Shown here piece after piece: positions 36,781 through 46,028 of a stretch of DNA of 64,000 bases. The first letter of the stretch is position 1. Every line of letters begins with the position of its first letter. Below the pieces are notes generated by a model, which worked only from the letters and a program-made list of their open reading frames with translations, had not been told where the DNA came from and ran no database searches. The stretch is from Pseudovibrio sp. M1P-2-3 (GTDB taxonomy: Bacteria > Pseudomonadota > Alphaproteobacteria > Rhizobiales > Stappiaceae): positions 3,307,001 through 3,371,000 of the forward strand of contig NZ_JARRCW010000001.1 in assembly GCF_031501865.1 (NCBI RefSeq), read 5' to 3'. The position numbers and the translations under genes were made by a program.

Positions 36781-37611
36781 TCACGCCCCCTGCCCTACAA
36801 CAGAAAGGCTGTCCAGTTGAGAACTTGCGAGTCTGCCGCCATACGCCTTTTGTAAATTTTCTGGGGTGAAGGTTGTCTCAACAGAACCACTCGCCACATG
36901 CTGACCGTTGATCAATAAAACATGAGAATAGTATTCCCGTACTGTTTCCAGATCATGATGCACAACAAGCAGTGTCTTTCCTTGCTCTACAAGGGAGCGC
37001 AAAACTTCAATAATCGCTTTTTCTGTTGCGGCATCTACACCGGCAAAAGGTTCATCCATCAAATAGATATCAGCATTTTGAGCCAAAGCGCGTGCAAGAA
37101 AAACACGTTGCTGTTGACCACCAGACAATTGCCCTATTTGGCGATCTGCGAAATCTTCCATTCCAACAGCAACAAGGCAGCTCATCGCCTTTTCACGGTG
37201 TTTTTTACCCGGCCAGCGGAACCATCCGATTTGAGCGTACAGCCCCATCAAAACCACATCAATGGCTGTAGCAGGAAAGTCCCAATCCACAGCTGAGCGC
37301 TGAGGAACATAAGCCACCTGACTTAACGCCTTTTTGATAGCTTTGCCTTCAACAAGAGTTTCACCGGAGAGTTTGGGAATAAGGCCCAAGGCAGCTTTTA
37401 AAAAAGTTGATTTACCTGCACCGTTCGGACCGATGATTCCGGTTAGTTTGCCCTTTGGTGCAGCATAAGAGACATTCCACAAAACGGGTTTATGATGGTA
37501 GGCAACTGTCATGCCGCGAACTAAAAATGGAGCCTTCGGGTCCATATCCGGCAAAGTCTCTCCACTTTCAGCAATCAAATTTAAAGGGGCTTTGGAGTTG
37601 GAAGTCATCAT
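36781..37611 (-). CDS. Metal ABC transporter ATP-binding protein
   Basis: A 276-residue ATPase of the Mn/Zn/Fe importer family. Walker A is IGPNGAGKST, the signature is [15 protein letters not shown] and Walker B is IYLMDEPFAGVD. About 25 residues precede the core. It energises the two permeases encoded just downstream. Its ATG overlaps the stop of the binding-protein gene (TAATG). Confidence 0.94.
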   Translation of the reverse strand: MMTSNSKAPLNLIAESGETLPDMDPKAPFLVRGMTVAYHHKPVLWNVSYAAPKGKLTGIIGPNGAGKSTFLKAALGLIPKLSGETLVEGKAIKKALSQVAYVPQRSAVDWDFPATAIDVVLMGLYAQIGWFRWPGKKHREKAMSCLVAVGMEDFADRQIGQLSGGQQQRVFLARALAQNADIYLMDEPFAGVDAATEKAIIEVLRSLVEQGKTLLVVHHDLETVREYYSHVLLINGQHVASGSVETTFTPENLQKAYGGRLASSQLDSLSVVGQGA

Positions 37612-38579
37612 TAATGCCCTGCCCCCAGAGAACTTTGCATACCTTGCGCAGGAGCATTCCCGCCCAGAGCTCTGGTGATTTGCGTCATGTTATGATCAAT
37701 CATACCGATGTAACTTCCTTCATAGGTCCCTGGGGTGCCCATAGCATCAGAGAATAATTCACCACCAATAAAAACCTCGTGACCTTGAGCTGCTGCTCCC
37801 TCAACAAGGGCACGAACATTACGCTCTGAAACTGACGATTCCACAAATACGGCTGTTATTTTTCGTTCCACCAACATATTCACCAGATCTTCAATGCGTT
37901 TCAGACCCGCTTCCGAATTGGTAGAGATTCCTTGAATGCCAATCACTTCCAGATCGTAATCTCGGCCAAGGTAAGTAAACGCATCATGTGCGGTAACCAA
38001 AACCTTGCGATCCTTCGGCACGCTGGCCAATACCTTTGAGCCGTAGGTGGAAAGTGTATCGATCTGTTTCAGGTAGGTCTCAGCATTGCTGCGAAAGTAA
38101 TCCTCCCCCTCTGGATCCAGTTCAATCAACGCATTCAGAGCACCACTTACGGCTCCTTTCCAAAGGTCAGGGCTCATCCAAACATGCGGATCGTATCTAT
38201 CCTTATAAAGTGGAGAGCCTTCCAATCGGCTTTCACTGATTTCTTCACCTAGAAAATAAACTGGCTTTCGCGCCTTCAACTGCAAAAGCAGGTCTTCCAT
38301 CTGCGCTTCCAGAAACAGGCCATTTGCAAAAATAGCATCAGAGCGCCCGAGTTTAACAACGTCTGTTCTCGTCTGGCGATAGGAGTGAGGATCTATTCCT
38401 GTGCCGATCAAAGCCTCGACAGCGACCCTGTCCCCTCCGATAGTGGACACCGCATCTGCAATCATACCCACTGTCGCAACAAGATTAAGCCGCTCCTTAG
38501 CTTGAGCGTTTTGTATAAAGCCAGTCATGACAGCTATTGCAATTGCCATAAGTGGAGCGAATCGAAACACTCTATCCAT
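37611..38579 (-). CDS. Metal ABC transporter substrate-binding protein (Mn/Fe type)
   Basis: A 322-residue cluster A-I binding protein with a signal peptide (about residues 1-27, ending NAQA). ATG 38579 is preferred to the in-frame start at 38612 because it gives a clean signal peptide and has AGGA about 10 bases upstream. Metal-ligand regions are visible: GIDPHSY, DPHVWMSP, VFVESSVS and LFSDAMG. The SDAMGTPGTYEGSYIGM stretch, and the lack of a long His-rich loop, favour Mn/Fe-type (SitA-like) over zinc-type (ZnuA). It delivers metal to the permeases from the periplasm. Confidence 0.92.
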   Translation of the reverse strand: MDRVFRFAPLMAIAIAVMTGFIQNAQAKERLNLVATVGMIADAVSTIGGDRVAVEALIGTGIDPHSYRQTRTDVVKLGRSDAIFANGLFLEAQMEDLLLQLKARKPVYFLGEEISESRLEGSPLYKDRYDPHVWMSPDLWKGAVSGALNALIELDPEGEDYFRSNAETYLKQIDTLSTYGSKVLASVPKDRKVLVTAHDAFTYLGRDYDLEVIGIQGISTNSEAGLKRIEDLVNMLVERKITAVFVESSVSERNVRALVEGAAAQGHEVFIGGELFSDAMGTPGTYEGSYIGMIDHNMTQITRALGGNAPAQGMQSSLGAGH

Positions 38580-38670
38580 AAATAAAAATCCTATGTGATT
38601 GCCCAAACCCACACGCTGAGCGACCTGTTTTGCAAATTTCTCTGACTAACAAAGCACAGCTTTCACATTG

Positions 38671-38693
38671 TTGCAAATCATTCTTAATTGCAA
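38671..38693. promoter_or_regulatory. Candidate metal-regulator operator upstream of metal importer
   Basis: TTGCAAAT at 38671-38678 and AATTGCAA at 38686-38693 form an imperfect inverted repeat (7 of 8 positions) about 90 bases before the binding-protein gene. TTGCAA/AT-rich palindromes are reported for the alphaproteobacterial Mur/Fur group. The match is by eye and needs a motif search. Confidence 0.35.
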
Positions 38694-38816
38694 TCTAAAG
38701 AACACTGTTTATTTTGAAGCGAAAAATGGCACTTTCGCATTGATTTGCCTCACCAAGAAGTACCTTATGGGCATGGAAGTTTTCCAGTATCTTTTCACTC
38801 TAGGGGTAGAGAAAGC

Positions 38817-39725
38817 ATGAACGACCTCGTTTACAATCGACAGTTCACCCCGAACTACGGTGTACCAGTGAAGATCAACGAGCATATTCATAGGATCACC
38901 TGCCAAAACGCCGGACCTTTGACCTTCTTTGGTACCAATACGTTTCTTCTTGGTTCCAATGAGCTTGCAATCATTGACCCCGGCCCCATGAATACAGCTC
39001 ACCTTGAGGCACTTATTGCGGCAATAGCTGGCAGACCGGTTAAGTGCATTCTCATCTCCCACACACATGTAGATCACTCCCCCCTCTCACGCAGTCTCGC
39101 GGAAAAAACAGGAGCTCCGATTTGGGGGGCTCCCAAACATCACCGGGCGCCCGCCTTTGCGGAGATGCCTGAAAATCCTTTGGAAGCTAGTGCTGACACG
39201 GACTATGAACCCGATATGGTCTTGGAAGATGGTGATGAGATTATAGTGGATAATATCCGCGTAGAGACACTTGCAACGCCTGGTCATACAATCAACCACT
39301 TGTCCTTTGCCCTGCCAGACAGCGACATTATTTTTGCCGCAGACCATGTTATGGCTTGGTCTACCACGGGTGTCGCCCCACCCGATGGCTCAATGACGCA
39401 CTACATGAACTCTTTGGAAAAGTTCATCGAAAGAGATCATTGCCGCTTCTTGCCGGCTCACGGTGGAGAGGTTCTCGATCCCCCCAAATATCTACGTGCC
39501 CTGAAAAGTCATCGACAGGAACGAGAGGGTGCAATTCTAAAGGAAATCAACAGTGGCACCGGAAAAATACACGAGATGGTCACCAGTATTTACACTGATG
39601 TAGACAAGAAACTTCACGGTGCCGCAGCTCTGAATGTGCTTGCCCATCTGGAAGACTTGGTAAGCCGTGATCTGGTTATATGTGAGGGGCCACTATCTTT
39701 ATCTTCCCAGTATAAATTAAGGTAA
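38817..39725 (+). CDS. MBL-fold metallo-hydrolase, LACTB2-like
   Basis: A 302-residue metallo-beta-lactamase-fold protein. The metal-binding motif is ILISHTHVDHS. Further ligands appear in LATPGHTINHL, ADHVMAW and LPAHGGEV. The last 70 residues resemble the winged-helix extension of LACTB2-type hydrolases. ATG 38817 is preferred to 38745 because homologues begin near here and a GA-rich site precedes it. The natural substrate is unknown. It is divergent from the metal importer. Confidence 0.9.
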   Translation: MNDLVYNRQFTPNYGVPVKINEHIHRITCQNAGPLTFFGTNTFLLGSNELAIIDPGPMNTAHLEALIAAIAGRPVKCILISHTHVDHSPLSRSLAEKTGAPIWGAPKHHRAPAFAEMPENPLEASADTDYEPDMVLEDGDEIIVDNIRVETLATPGHTINHLSFALPDSDIIFAADHVMAWSTTGVAPPDGSMTHYMNSLEKFIERDHCRFLPAHGGEVLDPPKYLRALKSHRQEREGAILKEINSGTGKIHEMVTSIYTDVDKKLHGAAALNVLAHLEDLVSRDLVICEGPLSLSSQYKLR

Positions 39726-39841
39726 CTATGGATACTGCCCAAAATATAACTATCCATATACTCAATACAATTTGAACTCCAAGCAACTCGGAGACCGGGT
39801 AGGTTTACCCTCTCCACTGCCCACATCAGGACCATACCTAA

Positions 39842-41017
39842 ATGTCCATAGACTTTGACAAAGTAATCGATCGCCGCAATTCAAACTCTCTCAAATGGGA
39901 TGAAATGGAGCCCCGCTTCGGGATTTCCAAAGAGGATGGTATTCCCATGTGGGTAGCAGATATGGACTTTCGTCCGCCACAAGCCGTTAACGATATGCTT
40001 TTCAAGCAAGCAGATCATGGAATTAACGGTTATTTCGGGAACAACAAGGACTTTCAAGACTCCATTATTTCGTGGCTGAAGCGGCGGCATAACTACACAA
40101 TAGATAGGGAGTGGATTTCCAGTGTTCCCGGTGTGGTTGCCGCATACTCACTGGCAATTCAGGCATTTTCTGAAGAGGGGGATGGCGTATTGGTCTTCTC
40201 CCCAGTCTATCATGCCTTTGCTCGGGCAATTAAAGCCAATGGCCGCAAGCTTATAGAAAGTGAGCTTATTCTAGAAAATGGTCGCTATTCCATGGATATT
40301 GATGGGCTAGATGAGCTTGTCGACGAAAAAACAAAGATCCTTTTGTTGTGTAGCCCACACAATCCGGGGGGCACCGTTTGGACACAGGAAGAGCTTAAGG
40401 AAATAAGTGAGTATTGCTGCAAAAGAGGCATTTTGATTATTTCGGATGAAGTACACCACGACTTGGTCTTTGAGGGTCACAAACACTTTGTAACAGCTGG
40501 TATTTCTGAAGAAATTGCAGATAACACGATTACGCTGGCCGCCGTCTCCAAGACCTTTAATCTGGCGGGTTTTGCCACTGCTTATTCCATAATTTCCAAT
40601 GGAAAACTGCGTGACAGGTTCAACAAACATCTTCATGCCTGTTCCGTGGATCCGAACCGCTTGGGTATGCTGGCGACTGTAGCCGCTTACAATCACGGTG
40701 AACAATGGCTTGATGAACTGCTTCAATACCTTTCAAGGAATCAGGAGACATTTATAAACGGGATTGAAACAGCAATACCCGGGGTCAACGTCATGCGTTT
40801 GGAGAGCACCTACCTATCTTGGGTAGATTGCACAGAGGCTTCCATACCTATTTCGCAAATTTCAAAGAAAATAGAACGAGAAGCAAAAATCTGTATTAAT
40901 CACGGGAAGGCCTTCGGGAAAGGCGGCGAAAACTTCCTGCGCTTCAACTTGGCATGCCCGCACAGCGTTGTTGAGAAAGCTGTTGATCGCCTGAGCACCG
41001 TATTTGCATCCGCGTAA
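39842..41017 (+). CDS. MalY/PatB-family PLP-dependent C-S lyase or aminotransferase
   Basis: A 391-residue fold-type I PLP enzyme. The start (IDRRNSNSLKWDEM...GIPMWVADMDFRPPQAV) is typical of MalY/PatB cystathionine beta-lyase-like proteins. PLP contacts are in SPVYHAFARAI, CSPHNPGGTVW, ISDEVHHDLVF and the lysine motif AAVSKTFNLAG. Members split C-S bonds of cystathionine or cysteine conjugates, and some also have regulatory roles. The actual substrate here is not known. Confidence 0.92.
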   Translation: MSIDFDKVIDRRNSNSLKWDEMEPRFGISKEDGIPMWVADMDFRPPQAVNDMLFKQADHGINGYFGNNKDFQDSIISWLKRRHNYTIDREWISSVPGVVAAYSLAIQAFSEEGDGVLVFSPVYHAFARAIKANGRKLIESELILENGRYSMDIDGLDELVDEKTKILLLCSPHNPGGTVWTQEELKEISEYCCKRGILIISDEVHHDLVFEGHKHFVTAGISEEIADNTITLAAVSKTFNLAGFATAYSIISNGKLRDRFNKHLHACSVDPNRLGMLATVAAYNHGEQWLDELLQYLSRNQETFINGIETAIPGVNVMRLESTYLSWVDCTEASIPISQISKKIEREAKICINHGKAFGKGGENFLRFNLACPHSVVEKAVDRLSTVFASA

Positions 41018-41025
41018 GTTTCCCG

Positions 41026-41931
41026 TCAGTTCGGTGGTTTCTGCGCCGGAATGGGCATCCGATCAATACTATCGGGTGCCTTTAACGTCACATCTACACC
41101 AGGGAGTAATGTCTCAAGGAAACCTTCCTCCTCATTTAGCCTTTCCATCACTTCCTCGGGAAAAGCAAAGACCTCGCCCCCGAACACCTGTAGAAGCTGC
41201 GTATCTAAAGCATCGAAAAATCCGCGAATTCGCTTTGCATTGCTACCTATGTCATGCTGTCCAATTGTGGATGCGGAGCGTATATCCAAAACAGCCCCGA
41301 AGGGATCGGGCCTGATTCTAATTGCGACTTGATCATTGAACCCCATTATAGGCGTAAACAGATCAATCAGAGCATAGCCATCCTGCACGCCCACATCCGG
41401 CGGGACCTCATAGCGAATGGACCAATTCTGTGCCTCAGCAACTTCCATAGAGGCTTTGAACAGAACATGAGGTGAGATGCGAAAGCGACGCGGCACAATA
41501 TCGGGATAAAACTGTTTTAATAACGTCGCCTTTCCCTCATCAAAAGGAGCCTCAACCATTTGCCTTTCGGTTAACGCGGGTGGATCGCGAAGGTCTGTCG
41601 AAATATCATTCAATTGGGGATAGCTGTATAAACCGAAGACCCCCCATAAAAACGGGAGGAGACATATCAGGTTATAAATAAAAGCAAGGATCACATTAAA
41701 GCTACCCCTGCCCCCTTCATTCCAGATATCCCTCACACCCCAAACAGCAAGCGAAAGACCGGCAACTGCCAGAAAAGAAACAACTCCCAAGAGGATCAGA
41801 AAATCTTGTGTTTCTATAACTTCAAAGCGGTGAAAAATGATCGAGATAATAAGGGACGGAAGTGCGATGGCACCAACCCGCCGACTATACCAGGCAACTT
41901 TTGAATCACGCTTCGAGATTTGCCCCAGCAT
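41026..41931 (-). CDS. DUF1499 domain-containing membrane protein
   Basis: A 301-residue protein. Three hydrophobic spans occupy roughly residues 18-110. A DUF1499 domain follows: DISTDLRDPPAL, then YPDIVPRRF, LIDLFTPIMGFNDQVAIRIRP and DIRSASTIGQHDIGSNAKRIRGF. The family is widespread in Proteobacteria without a defined function. It is convergent with the MalY-like gene with only 8 bases between the stops. Confidence 0.9.
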   Translation of the reverse strand: MLGQISKRDSKVAWYSRRVGAIALPSLIISIIFHRFEVIETQDFLILLGVVSFLAVAGLSLAVWGVRDIWNEGGRGSFNVILAFIYNLICLLPFLWGVFGLYSYPQLNDISTDLRDPPALTERQMVEAPFDEGKATLLKQFYPDIVPRRFRISPHVLFKASMEVAEAQNWSIRYEVPPDVGVQDGYALIDLFTPIMGFNDQVAIRIRPDPFGAVLDIRSASTIGQHDIGSNAKRIRGFFDALDTQLLQVFGGEVFAFPEEVMERLNEEEGFLETLLPGVDVTLKAPDSIDRMPIPAQKPPN

Positions 41932-42038
41932 TCCCTACTATTTCCCCCTCCAAACAGTCTTGGTTTATCCCTATAAAGATAATCAGTCATTCCCACGCGT
42001 CTACTGATAATAAATAGGTGATAGAAGATAAAAGTTCA

Positions 42039-42758
42039 TTACAACACCCCGCAGCAATCACTCCCCAAGAACAAAGGCAAGATACCACTCAAAGAAGTAA
42101 ACACATGATCGCTTTCCAATACAAGTTCACCATGGCTTACTGCTCCGGTAGAAACTCCGATACGTTGTAGGCCACCGTTTCTGGCAGCATGCATATCATG
42201 GAGGCTATCACCGACCATTCCAATTTCTTTTGGCGATATACCCAAATGCTTTGCAAAAGCGAGCAACTGGCCCGGCTCAGGCTTAGAACCATATCCACTG
42301 TCGTATCCGGCGATAAAAGAAAACAGATGATCAATTCCCAGTGTCTTCAGTTGGCGCTTTGCTGATGCCTCTGTCCCATTGGTGGCAAGCCCGATTGGTA
42401 CCCCTGCGCTATAAAGTTCCTTGATAGTGACAAGGGTATCTGAGAATGGCGTTACCGTTTCGATAGACTTTTCTAGCAGGAGAGCCTCAACTTTTTCGAC
42501 AAACACACTTGAATGAGGAACTCCCAAAACACTCGCCCAAACCTGAGAATACTCAAAGGGTGTTTGTACTTTAATGATGCTTGCCTCTCCGAACAAAGCG
42601 TTCTCAAAGTCAAAATCAAGAGCTTTTCCAAGTTCTAAAGCAAGCGATTTATCTCCACCTGCCAACTCTGAAATGACATGAGCGATTGCTGGTCCCCATG
42701 TATTGTCAAAATCTGTAAGGGTGCCGTCCCGATCAAAGAGCACTGCTTTCAGTTTCAT
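42039..42758 (-). CDS. HAD-superfamily hydrolase, phosphoglycolate-phosphatase-like
   Basis: A 239-residue HAD subfamily IA phosphatase. Motif I is VLFDRDGTLTDFD with both catalytic aspartates. Motif II is GLATNGT, motif III is GSKPEPGQL (lysine) and motif IV is MVGDSLHDMHAARN. A helical cap lies between motifs I and II. Substrates of such Gph-like enzymes are small phosphate esters, and this one is not assignable. It stands alone with roughly 100 bases to its neighbour. Confidence 0.9.
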   Translation of the reverse strand: MKLKAVLFDRDGTLTDFDNTWGPAIAHVISELAGGDKSLALELGKALDFDFENALFGEASIIKVQTPFEYSQVWASVLGVPHSSVFVEKVEALLLEKSIETVTPFSDTLVTIKELYSAGVPIGLATNGTEASAKRQLKTLGIDHLFSFIAGYDSGYGSKPEPGQLLAFAKHLGISPKEIGMVGDSLHDMHAARNGGLQRIGVSTGAVSHGELVLESDHVFTSLSGILPLFLGSDCCGVL

Positions 42759-43156
42759 GTGTATTCCTGACTATTTTGTTTTTATCTATTTCGTCTAACA
42801 GGCACCCGGAAAACTGGCTAAACCAAAGGTAACCGTCACTTGCGACCAAACGTCATAGGATGTGAACTGGAAAAATGGAAGCCACGTTCCTTTCTGCAAA
42901 ACAAGCAGAAAGAATAAGCATCAATATGATAGTCCTATAAAAAGTCCTCCACCCGCAGTTCAAGCATACAATCAACGAAACCTTTGATCCACATCTTTAC
43001 GCCACCGGAGACTGGCCGTAGCGTAATCAAAGATTACAATATCATAATGATGACAGATTTCAGGCCCATCACTTAAGTGCTCCAGACTCAAAGGCCACCT
43101 TTCGGGAGGAAGATGGCAATGGAGCATTCACACTAGAGCGAGTCCAATCAGGGCAA
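42759..43156. other. Intergenic region between HAD gene and small ORF
   Basis: Some 400 bases with no recognised gene. A perfect 6-3-6 inverted repeat, GTAATC-AAA-GATTAC, lies at 43023-43037. TTTCTGC and GCAGAAA form a short stem near 42890-42910. A strong Shine-Dalgarno (GGGAGGA, 43104-43110) sits before a seven-codon frame at 43113-43136 that leads nowhere obvious. Confidence 0.4.
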
Positions 43157-43333
43157 ATGAAAATGGCAACTGCACAATCCGAGCAAGCGCAGGAAGTAGC
43201 GCAAGCAAACCTCAAGAATCACTACAAACCGGTGGGTATTCAAGCCATTGCAGCAGCCAATTGCTGCGGTGAGAAGCAACAAGAGCAAAAACGGCATAAG
43301 CTGGACGCCGATTTCCCCTGCCCAACGGATTGA
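43157..43333 (+). CDS. Putative small protein of 58 residues
   Basis: A short open frame with the sense-like sequence NHYKPVGIQAIAAANCCGEK in its middle and a polar, Lys/Gln-rich tail. The frame stays open upstream to 43022 without a start codon. ATG 43157 or ATG 43163 would have to be used, with only AGGG as a weak ribosome-binding site. I do not recognise the family with certainty. It may be a real small cytoplasmic protein or the remnant of a longer one. Confidence 0.4.
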   Translation: MKMATAQSEQAQEVAQANLKNHYKPVGIQAIAAANCCGEKQQEQKRHKLDADFPCPTD

Positions 43334-43429
43334 TATTATCCCATCAAAATTTGTTTATTGAATCAAAAAGGGCGCTGTTTCGTGCCCTTTTCAAACTCAT
43401 GTTCCCGCATTTTAATTATTCAGGTCCCA

Positions 43430-44068
43430 TCAAGGATATAGGCGTGTCTTCCCCCAAGGAAGCTCTGCCGTTTTCCTGCTGTATACAAAACGGTCATGAA
43501 GCCTGTAGGCCCGATCATGCCAAAATTCAATCTGCAAAGGAATGATGCGAAACCCAGACCAGTAATCCGGCCTTGGGATTTCCCCAATGGCATATTTCGC
43601 CGTGAACTTTGCCACTTCCTTCTCCAGAGCAAATCTGCTTTCCAGAGGTCTTGATTGCTTGGAGGCCCAAGCTCCAATTCGGCTCCCACGCGGCCGACTT
43701 GCAAAATATGCATCCGCCTCTTCTGGCGTCACTTTTACGACTTCACCTCTTACCCGAACTTGCCGACGTAAGCTTTTCCAATGAAAACAAGAGGCAGCCT
43801 TCATATTTTCCTGAAGTTCGCAGCCCTTGGCGCTTTCATAGTTTGTATAAAAGACAAAACCTTTCTCATCAAAGCTTTGTAAAAGCACCATACGTATATT
43901 TGGAAGGCCATCTGGATCAACCGAAGCTAGAGACATGGCATTGGGATCATTAATCTCAGAGGTTTTCGCCTCGTTCAACCAATCAGCAAACAGCTTGAAA
44001 GGTGCATTCACCTCCTTGTCATAGCCATGTTCAAATATGTTATCGTGATCTTCGCTTTTACTATCCAT
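43430..44068 (-). CDS. pdxH: Pyridoxamine 5'-phosphate oxidase
   Basis: A 212-residue FMN enzyme that makes pyridoxal 5'-phosphate from pyridoxine or pyridoxamine phosphate. Diagnostic segments are [44 protein letters not shown] and the C-terminal [16 protein letters not shown] with the substrate-binding Arg/His. The length is normal. It is divergently arranged with the DnaJ-family gene, a linkage common in Hyphomicrobiales. Confidence 0.96.
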   Translation of the reverse strand: MDSKSEDHDNIFEHGYDKEVNAPFKLFADWLNEAKTSEINDPNAMSLASVDPDGLPNIRMVLLQSFDEKGFVFYTNYESAKGCELQENMKAASCFHWKSLRRQVRVRGEVVKVTPEEADAYFASRPRGSRIGAWASKQSRPLESRFALEKEVAKFTAKYAIGEIPRPDYWSGFRIIPLQIEFWHDRAYRLHDRFVYSRKTAELPWGKTRLYP

Positions 44069-44348
44069 TATTCACCCTTTAGGAAGACTTCTCCAGAATC
44101 ATTAGATTTTCGGGATACGTCAACATACTCACGAGCTTGTTACCAGCCCAGTCTGCAGCTGGGATAGCATAGGTGAGCTTTTGTTTCTCTTCTATAGGTA
44201 CAGATACACTTGCGTTTAAGGGCAAACATCTAATTACGCGAGGAAGCTCTTAAACAGATAGTGTAATTTGCGGATACTTCCCTTATGTTGCATAGAACTT
44301 AGAAGTCATATTTCATGACATACACAAATTGGGCATTGATGGCAGGCA

Positions 44349-45320
44349 ATGAAAGATCCGTATTCTGTATTAGGTGTATCTAAATCAGCCAACGACAAAG
44401 AGGTTAAAAGCGCATTCCGCAAACTGGCCAAGAAATATCATCCTGACCAAAACGCTGATGATCCAAAAGCAAAAGAGCACTTTGCTGAAGTCAATCAGGC
44501 CTATGAGATTCTCGGTGATAAGGAGAAACGTGGGCAGTTTGATCGGGGTGAAATTGACGGTGAAGGCAAGCCCAAATTTTATGGTGGCCAAGGGTACGGT
44601 GGCTTTGGCCAAGGTGGTCCTCGTGGTGGGTTCGGATATCAACAGGGCCCCGGTTCGGCAGGCGGTTTCGACGATATCCTTAACGACATTCTAGGCGGAT
44701 TTGGCGGAGGCCAACGCAGAGCGGGCCGCGGTTTTGGAAATACAGGTGCAAGTGGAAGCAGGCAAAGCCAGAAGCCACATCCTCAAAAAGGAGCCGATGC
44801 GAGCATCATTACCCGTGTTTCCCTTGAAGATTTGGTAACGCTTGGAAAGGCCCGCGTTAAACTACCCTCGGGAAAAACAGTTGATGTTAAAGTTCCGGAA
44901 GGAACGCAAGAAGGCGATAAAATTCGCTTGAAAGGGCAAGGCTACGGTTCCCCTAATGGTGGTGCAGCTGGGGATGCTTTGGTCGAAGTTCGCTTTGCAA
45001 AGCATAAACTGTTCAAAACAGAAGACTTCGACGTCCATGCCGACTTACCGATTACACTCTACGAGGCTGTTCTGGGAAACAAGATTCGTGTGCCCACGTT
45101 GGAAGGTGCGATCAATCTTACAGTGCCAGCTAACTCAAGCAGTGGTAAAACCATGCGCTTAAAAAGTAAGGGCCTTCCGAAAAAAGGCGGAGAACGCGGG
45201 GATCTTTATATCCATCTACAGATAGCCCTTCCCGATCAATCATCCGAGGATCTTGAGGAGTTGATGCGGACTTGGGCGGAAACTAAGCAGTATTCTCCGC
45301 GTGGATCAGAGTTTGATTAA
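44349..45320 (+). CDS. DnaJ-family chaperone with J domain and C-terminal domains (CbpA-like)
   Basis: A 323-residue type II J protein. The J domain occupies residues 1-68 (YSVLGVSKSANDKEVKSAFRKLAKKYHPDQN with the HPD motif). A Gly/Phe-rich linker to about residue 135 follows, then two beta-rich C-terminal substrate-binding domains (VKVPEGTQEGDKIRLKGQG; SSGKTMRLKSKGLPKKGG). There is no Cys-rich zinc finger, so it is CbpA-like and not DnaJ itself. It would stimulate DnaK ATPase on client proteins. Confidence 0.93.
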   Translation: MKDPYSVLGVSKSANDKEVKSAFRKLAKKYHPDQNADDPKAKEHFAEVNQAYEILGDKEKRGQFDRGEIDGEGKPKFYGGQGYGGFGQGGPRGGFGYQQGPGSAGGFDDILNDILGGFGGGQRRAGRGFGNTGASGSRQSQKPHPQKGADASIITRVSLEDLVTLGKARVKLPSGKTVDVKVPEGTQEGDKIRLKGQGYGSPNGGAAGDALVEVRFAKHKLFKTEDFDVHADLPITLYEAVLGNKIRVPTLEGAINLTVPANSSSGKTMRLKSKGLPKKGGERGDLYIHLQIALPDQSSEDLEELMRTWAETKQYSPRGSEFD

Positions 45321-45426
45321 GTCAGATTACATGTAAACGAGAGATATTAACTGTGGTGCACGGTAGCGATGATAGAAACTCGCAGAGCTCAATTCCGGCA
45401 TCACAGTTTTCAGCAAAGACCTGAGC

Positions 45427-45921
45427 CTATTTTTTTGAATGAAAACCCATCCAATATATAGCTATAAGTAAAGCTCTTCCTATAAAGAATGAAATGGACA
45501 ATATGATCCCATTTTTTATTAGTAGGAACCACGGCCCCTTCTGTATGGCTTGATGACCAATAGCTTCCAAAACACCCGTCACATAGTATAGTGAGAATAT
45601 CACTAGGGATAGGATTAATGTGAACCATTCGCCCTGCACCTGAAAACGCAGCCCGCGAAAGCTAGAAGTCCATAGCTTTTGAAGGTAAAAGCCAGCGACA
45701 CCGCCAACGATCACGCATAATATATAAAGTGGCCAGAGCCCTTCTGCGTGAAGTTGCGCAGTCAGCTGAATAGTTGCCCAAACACCAAGAATACCGAATA
45801 AAATACTCATCGGGACTGACCCACTGCCATCCTTCGAAGCTTTCACTCCAACAAAAAGTGTATAAGCCAGAAGAGGCCACACCCAGATCGGTGCCCCTTT
45901 TATAATATCTACGGCAGTCAT
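45427..45921 (-). CDS. Multi-pass membrane protein, DUF6622-like
   Basis: A 164-residue hydrophobic protein with about five membrane spans. ATG 45921 follows GGGGGAG and gives the start MTAVDIIKGAPIWVWPLLAYTLFVGVKASKD. That N-terminus resembles the DUF6622 group of small membrane proteins as I remember it; the match is not verified. Function is unknown. An upstream in-frame ATG at 46020 would add 33 polar residues and is less likely. Confidence 0.7.
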   Translation of the reverse strand: MTAVDIIKGAPIWVWPLLAYTLFVGVKASKDGSGSVPMSILFGILGVWATIQLTAQLHAEGLWPLYILCVIVGGVAGFYLQKLWTSSFRGLRFQVQGEWFTLILSLVIFSLYYVTGVLEAIGHQAIQKGPWFLLIKNGIILSISFFIGRALLIAIYWMGFHSKK

Positions 45922-46028
45922 GCTCCCCCATTTCGAATCGTCTTGAGCAATATTGAATGCAGGAGACTTACTGAAGGTACCTGTGAAAAGATATGGGCGG
46001 AAAGATCTCTCCCCGCCCATAAATATGA

